DNA from: an uncultured Lachnospiraceae bacterium
GTDB lineage: Bacteria; Bacillota; Clostridia; Lachnospirales; Lachnospiraceae
Assembly: GCA_946406305.1 (NCBI GenBank)
Contig: CAMJKC010000016.1
Span: 1-18,403 of the forward strand
Length of the DNA stretch: 18,403 bases
Direction: 5' to 3'
Under the pieces are notes generated by a model that did no database searches, was not told where the DNA came from, and saw only the letters and a list, made by a program, of their open reading frames with translations. Position 1 is the first letter of the stretch, and every line of letters begins with the position of its first letter. The translations under genes and the position numbers were made by a program. This document shows positions 13,592-18,403 of this stretch, one piece after another.

Positions 13592-14980
13592 ATGGAAAAA
13601 TTTTTCAAACTAAAAGAACATAATACAAATGTTCGAACAGAAATTGTAGCAGGAATTACAACTTTTATGTCAATGGCATATATTTTGGCTGTAAATCCAA
13701 GCATACTTTCTGCAACAGGTATGCCAAGTAGTGCAGTTTTTGCTGCTACAGCAGTTGCTTCAGCAGTAGCAACCATACTCATGGGGCTTATAGCAAATCT
13801 ACCATTCGCCCTATCTGCTGGAATGGGACTTAATGCATATTTTGCTTATACTGTATGTTTAGGTATGGGAGCATCATGGCAAGTTGCACTTGCAGCCGTA
13901 TTTGTTGAAGGGTTAATATTTATTTTACTCTCTCTTACAAATATTCGTGAAGCAATTTTTAATTCAATTCCTGTTTCACTTAAAACTGGTGTGTCTGCAG
14001 GTATTGGTCTTTTCATAATAATAATTGCTTTAATTAATGCAAAAGTTTTATTGCCAAGTGATGCCACTACTGTTTCTTTAATTGCTTTCAACAAAGTAGC
14101 ACTTACTGAATCAGGACAAATTAACCCAATGCTTATATCTGCTTTGTTGTGTTTAATTGGTATTTTAATTACAGCACTATTTATGCATTTCAAAGTTATG
14201 GGAAATATTCTTCTTGGAATACTTGCTACATGGATACTTGGAATAATATGTCAAGTTTTAGGAATTTATGTTCCAAATCCTGATGCAGGGTTTTATAGTG
14301 TTATACCTAATGGAGCATTAGTAGAAATTCCAAAAGAGGGTTTTGCAAGTACATTTATGCAATTCACAGAAGGATTTAGGCAAATTAATCAAGTTTGTAT
14401 TTTCCAATTTATTGCTATTTTAATATCTTTCTTATTCGTAGATATTTTTGATACATTAGGAACTTTAATAGGTTGTGCATCATCAGGTAATATGCTTGAT
14501 AAAGATGGAAAACTTCCTGGTATAAAAGGTGCACTTTTAGCAGATGCTATTGGTACTACATTTGGTGCAATGCTTGGAACTTCAACAATCACTACTTTTG
14601 TAGAGTCTGCTTCTGGTGTTGAAGAAGGAGGAAGAACAGGTCTTACTGCAATAGTTACTGCTATATTGTTTATACTTGCTTTATTCTTATGGCCAATATT
14701 TTCAGTAATTCCAAGTTTTGCTACTTCACCAGCACTTATAATGGTTGGTTTCCTTATGATGAAAAATATAGCAAGAATTGAATGGGGTGAAATCACAGAA
14801 GCTGTTCCAGCATTTTTAGCAATTATTGCTATGCCATTTTTCTATTCAATATCTGAGGGAATCTCATTTGGAATAATATCATATGTAGTTTTAAATTTAT
14901 TGACTGGTAAAGTTAAGAAAGTAAATTTAGTATTAGTGATAGTTGCGATATTATTCATACTCAAATATATATTTATCTAA
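13592..14980 (+). CDS. pbuG: AzgA/PbuG-type purine base permease (NCS2 family)
   Basis: Polytopic membrane transporter for adenine, guanine or hypoxanthine, of the AzgA branch (B. subtilis PbuG, E. coli AdeP/AdeQ and GhxP/GhxQ). Its 462 residues are normal. Signature segments are FMSMAYILAVNP near the N-terminus, LSAGMGLNAYFAY near 74-86, DIFDTLGTLIG near 284-294 and GTSTITTFVESASG near 329-342, which hold the substrate- and ion-binding residues of the family. AAGGAGG (13579-13585) precedes the ATG. It lies 35 bp after the dehydrogenase genes, which fits a role feeding purines to that enzyme. Which base it prefers cannot be read from the sequence; the gene symbol reflects family similarity. 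Confidence 0.93.
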   Translation: MEKFFKLKEHNTNVRTEIVAGITTFMSMAYILAVNPSILSATGMPSSAVFAATAVASAVATILMGLIANLPFALSAGMGLNAYFAYTVCLGMGASWQVALAAVFVEGLIFILLSLTNIREAIFNSIPVSLKTGVSAGIGLFIIIIALINAKVLLPSDATTVSLIAFNKVALTESGQINPMLISALLCLIGILITALFMHFKVMGNILLGILATWILGIICQVLGIYVPNPDAGFYSVIPNGALVEIPKEGFASTFMQFTEGFRQINQVCIFQFIAILISFLFVDIFDTLGTLIGCASSGNMLDKDGKLPGIKGALLADAIGTTFGAMLGTSTITTFVESASGVEEGGRTGLTAIVTAILFILALFLWPIFSVIPSFATSPALIMVGFLMMKNIARIEWGEITEAVPAFLAIIAMPFFYSISEGISFGIISYVVLNLLTGKVKKVNLVLVIVAILFILKYIFI

Positions 14981-14989
14981 TCAAAACAT

Positions 14990-15023
14990 AAAATAATGGA
15001 CGGAGTTTTCCGTCCATTATTTT
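14990..15023 (+). terminator. 14-bp perfect hairpin, probable bidirectional terminator or attenuator
   Basis: AAAATAATGGACGG (14990-15003) and CCGTCCATTATTTT (15010-15023) are exact complements around the 6-nt loop AGTTTT. The A-rich and T-rich ends give a U-run after the GC core on both strands. Only 27 bp separate it from the adenine deaminase start, and that gap shows a ribosome binding site but no convincing promoter. Confidence 0.8.
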
Positions 15024-15050
15024 AATATATAAAAAAAGTAAGGAGGCTTT

Positions 15051-16820
15051 ATGAAAAAAAATCCTTTTACATATGAAATGTTTAAAAAGAGAGTTGATGT
15101 AGCTACAGGGAGAATGAAAGCTGACTTAGTGTTAAAAAATGCAAAGTATATAAATGTATTTACAGAGCAAATCGAAGAAGGTGATATTGCTATTTCTGAT
15201 GGATATTTTGTTGGAATAGGAAAATACGAAGGTAATAATGAAATTGATTGTAAAAATAAAATTATATCACCAGCTCTCATAGATAGTCATGTTCATTTAG
15301 AGAGTGCAATGGTAAGTCCAAGGACATTTAGAGATTTAGTAGTGCCACATGGGACTTGTGCAGTTGTTGCAGATCCACATGAAATAACAAATGTATCTGG
15401 TATTGATGGATTTAATTACATAAAAGATATGACAGAAGATTTAGATTTAAAAGTTCTTATGATGATACCTTCTTGTGTGCCATCTACACCTCTTGATGAA
15501 GCAGGAGCAGAGCTTTTAGCAAAAGACATTAAACCATTATATAAAAATGACAGAGTTTACGGTCTCGCAGAAATGATGAATAGCTTTGGTGTAGTAAATG
15601 GTGATAAAGAATGTTTAACAAAGTGTGTAGATTGTCTAAATGAAAATAAAGTAATTGATGGTCATGCACCTTCTATTAAGGGACACTTACAAAATGCATA
15701 TTTAGCTGCCTGTGTGACAACGGATCACGAGTGTGAAACTTATGAAGAGGCAATAGAAAAACTGAGTCGTGGACAATGGATAGAAATAAGAGAGGGAACA
15801 GTTTGTAAAAATTTAAAAGGGTTAATTGGACTTTTCAAAGCTCCTTTTTATCAAAGGTGTATGCTTGCAACAGATGATAATCATCCAGATACACTTAGGG
15901 ATTTGGGTCATATTGACAAAATAATAAGAATGGCTGTAAGTATTGGGGTTGACCCTATAATAGCTGTAAAGATGGCAAGTATAAATACGGCTATGCACTA
16001 TGGAATAGATGACTTTGGGGCTATAGCAAATGGCTATGTTGCGAATTTCATAATATTAAGTGACTTAAAAAAATTTGAAATAGAAGATGTTTATTTAAAA
16101 GGAAATAGAGTTTCAAAAAATGGTAAAGTTATAGAAAAAAGTGCAGAAAAAAATAATACTCTTGATAAAGAAAAATATAAAAGAGTGTATAATTCATTTA
16201 ATATGAATGAAGTAAAAATCGATAGCTTAAAAATAAATAGACAAGGTAAAAAACTTAGAGCACTTGAACTTATAAAAGGTGGAGTTTTGACAAAAGAATT
16301 TATATGCGACATTGATACAGAAGAAAAAATGTCGTATGGAGTGAATACAAAAAATGACATATCAAAGATAGTTGTAGTAGAAAGACATAAATGCACAGGA
16401 CATATAGGAATAGGTTTTATAAAAGGCTATGGAATAAAGAGAGGGGCAATAGCATCAAGCATTGGACATGACTCACATAATATAATTGCCGTGGGTGTGA
16501 ATGACGAAGATATTGCTCTTGCTATCAATACTCTTAAGAATAACAAGGGTGGGCTCGTTATTGTAGATGATAAAAAAGTATTAGGAGAATTGGTTCTTGA
16601 GGTATCTGGAATTATGACAGAGAAGGATGAGAATTATGTGATAGAAAATTTAGAAGAGTTAAAAAAAATATCTCGTGAAAAACTTGGTGTGACTAAAGAA
16701 CACGATCCATTTATGACACTTGCTTTTATGCAACTTCCTGTAATACCAGATTTAAAAATAATACCAAAAGGATTAGTTAATGTAATGGAACAAAAAATTG
16801 TGGATACAGTATTTGATTAA
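15051..16820 (+). CDS. ade: Ade, adenine deaminase
   Basis: Hydrolyses adenine to hypoxanthine and ammonia, giving the substrate of the xanthine dehydrogenase encoded upstream. It belongs to the amidohydrolase superfamily, with 589 residues as in B. subtilis Ade. Metal and catalytic motifs are DSHVHLES at 78-85, DPHE at 108-111, GHAP at 204-207, TTDHE at 223-227 and ATDDNHP at 273-279. The C-terminal adenine-deaminase domain (about 400-580) contains ERHKCTGHIGIGFIKGYG and SIGHDSHN, also standard. AAGGAGG precedes the ATG by 7 nt or less. A strong hairpin lies between pbuG and this gene, so its expression may be partly separated from the operon. Confidence 0.97.
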   Translation: MKKNPFTYEMFKKRVDVATGRMKADLVLKNAKYINVFTEQIEEGDIAISDGYFVGIGKYEGNNEIDCKNKIISPALIDSHVHLESAMVSPRTFRDLVVPHGTCAVVADPHEITNVSGIDGFNYIKDMTEDLDLKVLMMIPSCVPSTPLDEAGAELLAKDIKPLYKNDRVYGLAEMMNSFGVVNGDKECLTKCVDCLNENKVIDGHAPSIKGHLQNAYLAACVTTDHECETYEEAIEKLSRGQWIEIREGTVCKNLKGLIGLFKAPFYQRCMLATDDNHPDTLRDLGHIDKIIRMAVSIGVDPIIAVKMASINTAMHYGIDDFGAIANGYVANFIILSDLKKFEIEDVYLKGNRVSKNGKVIEKSAEKNNTLDKEKYKRVYNSFNMNEVKIDSLKINRQGKKLRALELIKGGVLTKEFICDIDTEEKMSYGVNTKNDISKIVVVERHKCTGHIGIGFIKGYGIKRGAIASSIGHDSHNIIAVGVNDEDIALAINTLKNNKGGLVIVDDKKVLGELVLEVSGIMTEKDENYVIENLEELKKISREKLGVTKEHDPFMTLAFMQLPVIPDLKIIPKGLVNVMEQKIVDTVFD

Positions 16821-16839
16821 AATGGCATAATTCAATTAT

Positions 16840-16868
16840 TTGTAATAATTTTGAAATTATGATATAAT
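16840..16868 (+). promoter_or_regulatory. Promoter of ridA
   Basis: TTGTAA (16840-16845), a 17-bp spacer, and TATAAT (16863-16868) preceded by TGA (16860-16862), an extended -10. The predicted start is near 16875, with AGGAG (16883-16887) and the ATG at 16897 following. A 7-bp AT inverted repeat (16834-16840 with 16844-16850) covers the -35 box. Confidence 0.7.
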
Positions 16869-16896
16869 TATAAAAAAATAATAGGAGTGTAAGAAA

Positions 16897-17274
16897 ATGA
16901 AAGAAATTAAAACAAATAATGCACCAGCTGCTATAGGACCATATAGTCAAGCAGTAGAAGTTAATGGTTTTTTATATGCATCAGGTCAATTACCAGCAAA
17001 CCCAGCTACAGGGAATATTGAAGGAGATATTGTAGCACAAGCAGAACAGAGTTGTAAAAATGTAGGAGCTATACTTGAAGCAAATGGTATGAATTTTTCT
17101 CATGTTGTTAAGACTACTTGCTTTTTAGCTAATATTGCAGATTTTGCTAAATTTAATGAAGTTTATACTAAATATTTTACAGGAGATATAAAACCAGCAA
17201 GAAGCTGTGTAGCAGTTAAAGATATACCAAAAGGTGCATTGTGCGAAATAGAAGTTGTAGCTTGTAAGTCATAA
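16897..17274 (+). CDS. ridA: RidA, 2-iminobutanoate/2-iminopropanoate deaminase
   Basis: RidA (YjgF/YER057c/UK114) trimeric enzyme that hydrolyses reactive enamine/imine intermediates released by PLP enzymes, protecting other enzymes. The 125 residues are the standard length. IGPYSQAV at 13-20, YASGQLP at 27-33, the active-site Arg102 in ARSCVAV and the closing LCEIEVVA (115-122) are all present. It has its own extended -10 promoter and AGGAG at 16883-16887, 9 nt before ATG. RidA-family proteins are sometimes found in purine and pyrimidine catabolism clusters, and here it follows ade. A general housekeeping role is equally possible. Confidence 0.95.
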   Translation: MKEIKTNNAPAAIGPYSQAVEVNGFLYASGQLPANPATGNIEGDIVAQAEQSCKNVGAILEANGMNFSHVVKTTCFLANIADFAKFNEVYTKYFTGDIKPARSCVAVKDIPKGALCEIEVVACKS

Positions 17275-17341
17275 TTTATTTGTTAGATGTATTATTTGAA
17301 AGGAGTCATAATTAGTTTACTAACTATATTATGTTTATTGT

Positions 17342-17731
17342 ATGGATAAGAATATAAAGAATCCGCTTTCAGAAGTGTTTAATGATATAGAATCTATTAT
17401 AAACACAAAAACAGTTGTTGGAGAGCCTATAAAAGTAAAAAACACAACCATCATACCTCTTGTTGAAGTTACTTGTGGAATGGGGGTAGGCGAGTTTAGT
17501 GAAAAGGATGATAAAAAAGCTGGAGGAATGTCAACTAAAATGACTCCTGTTGCTGTTATAGTAGTTGAAGAAGGTTTCACAAAGATTATAAACATCAAAA
17601 ATCAAGATGCTATAACAAAAATTATTGATTTATTTCCTGACTTAATCAATAAGATAACAAAAAATGATAAACTTGATAAAGAAGTGAGAGATACTATTGA
17701 AGATATTAGTGAAGAATATTATGAACAATAG
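17342..17731 (+). CDS. gerW: GerW/YtfJ-family spore protein
   Basis: Member of the Spore_YtfJ (GerW) family; in B. subtilis the protein is made in the forespore and is needed for normal germination. Residues about 14-85 hold the family domain. It shows VGEPI at 26-30, IIPLVEVTCGMGVG at 37-50 with the usual VSxGFGxG replaced by VTCGMGVG, and GGMSTKMTPVAVIVV at 61-75. The 129 residues end in an acidic tail. The start is doubtful: the good AAAGGAG at 17299-17305 is 36 nt upstream and no in-frame start codon lies between them because of a TAA at 17321-17323. The family also occurs in some non-sporulating anaerobes, so this gene does not prove sporulation. Confidence 0.88.
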   Translation: MDKNIKNPLSEVFNDIESIINTKTVVGEPIKVKNTTIIPLVEVTCGMGVGEFSEKDDKKAGGMSTKMTPVAVIVVEEGFTKIINIKNQDAITKIIDLFPDLINKITKNDKLDKEVRDTIEDISEEYYEQ

Positions 17732-17740
17732 TTAAAAGAT

Positions 17741-18403
17741 ATGGATGATTTTTTTGATAATTTATTAAATAAAATAAAAAATGGAATTGAATTTGAATTA
17801 GTTGAGATAATAAATACTGATGGCTCAACACCAAGGACAAAAGGTTCTTTTATGGCGGTAGATAAAGATGGAAATCAAGTGGGAACTATAGGTGGTGGTG
17901 AGATGGAATATTTAGCATATACTGATGCAAAAATTTTTTTAGGAAATAAAGAGAATTCCCAAAAAAAGTATGTGCTTAATAATTCTATTAAGACAGCTAA
18001 TTCTTTGGAAATGGTTTGTGGTGGTTCTGCTGATGTTAAGTTTACATATATATATAATAGTGACGAGAATATTGAATATTTAGAAAAGTTATCAAATACA
18101 TATAGAGATTTGAGTAAATACTATATATTTGGTGCTGGGCATGTGAGTGAACAATTAGCAAAAATACTACTATATTTAAAATGTGATGTTACAGTTTATG
18201 ACGACAGAGAAAATTTTGCGAACCATGATAGATATGATAAAAATATAAAAATTTATGCAAAACCATATACAGAGATAACGGATACATTAAAAATTACAAA
18301 TGATGATTTTGTGATAGTTATGACAAATGAACACACAAATGATTATAAAGTTGTTTATCAGATTTTAAAAAATTATAATCCTTATTATATTGGATGTATA
18401 GGA
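17741..18403 (+). CDS. XdhC/CoxI-family molybdenum hydroxylase maturation factor (3' truncated)
   Basis: An open frame of 221 codons starts at ATG 17741 and runs off the right edge with no stop. The N-terminal XdhC/CoxI domain shows DGSTPRTKGSFMAV at 27-40, GTIGGGEME at 48-56 and MVCGGSADV at 91-99. A Rossmann-like domain follows with FGAGHVSEQLA at 130-140, then YDDRENF and a VIVMTNEHTND segment. In R. capsulatus, XdhC binds the molybdenum cofactor, supports its sulfuration and inserts it into xanthine dehydrogenase. It therefore probably serves the enzyme encoded at 9729-13556. It begins 9 nt after the GerW-family gene with no Shine-Dalgarno, so coupling to that gene is likely. The symbol is left empty to avoid confusion with the iron-sulfur subunit. 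Confidence 0.93.
   Translation, partial: MDDFFDNLLNKIKNGIEFELVEIINTDGSTPRTKGSFMAVDKDGNQVGTIGGGEMEYLAYTDAKIFLGNKENSQKKYVLNNSIKTANSLEMVCGGSADVKFTYIYNSDENIEYLEKLSNTYRDLSKYYIFGAGHVSEQLAKILLYLKCDVTVYDDRENFANHDRYDKNIKIYAKPYTEITDTLKITNDDFVIVMTNEHTNDYKVVYQILKNYNPYYIGCIG

Overview
The window is strongly AT-rich, with K/I/N-rich proteins, AGGAGG-type ribosome binding sites, tightly packed same-strand genes, and firmicute-specific families (a RicT/YaaT-type PSP1 protein and a GerW/YtfJ spore protein). Together with the molybdenum and purine gene content this points to an anaerobic low-GC Clostridia member. I cannot name a genus. Every supported gene is on the + strand.

Region 1 (1-4784) is a molybdenum supply and cofactor operon. 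It holds modA (5' end cut off), modB, a MoeA-like molybdopterin-binding protein with a four-cysteine tail, moaA, a fused MogA/MoaB-MOSC protein, and mobB. No modC, moaC, moaD, moaE or mobA is present.

Region 2 (4789-8583) continues in the same tight spacing. Two unrecognised membrane or envelope genes are followed by a guanylate-kinase-like gene, holB and ricT. It ends at an intrinsic terminator whose hairpin loop contains the ricT stop codon. truA (8633-9385) follows, behind an extended -10 promoter placed so that its mRNA may be leaderless.

Region 3 (9386-9728) is the only long intergenic stretch. It contains two copies of a GC-rich hairpin repeat 67 bp apart, a possible 16-residue amphipathic peptide gene with its own Shine-Dalgarno, and a good sigma-A-type promoter for the next operon.

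Region 4 (9729-16820) is a purine operon. It holds xanthine dehydrogenase as three subunits (molybdenum, FAD, 2x[2Fe-2S], in the E. coli xdhABC order), an AzgA/PbuG-type purine permease, a 14-bp perfect hairpin, and adenine deaminase. The logic is uptake of purine bases, adenine to hypoxanthine by Ade, then hypoxanthine to xanthine to urate by Xdh, whose molybdenum cofactor would come from region 1.

Region 5 (16897-18403) holds ridA with its own promoter, a GerW-family protein, and the first 221 codons of an XdhC/CoxI-family maturation factor that runs off the right edge. That last gene reconnects the region to the xanthine dehydrogenase.

No tRNA, rRNA, CRISPR array, transposase or phage gene was seen. 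The less ordinary items are the two unknown genes in the cofactor/replication run, the guanylate-kinase-like gene beside holB, the leaderless-looking truA, the hairpin repeats and small peptide before xdhA, and the terminator-like hairpin inside the purine operon.
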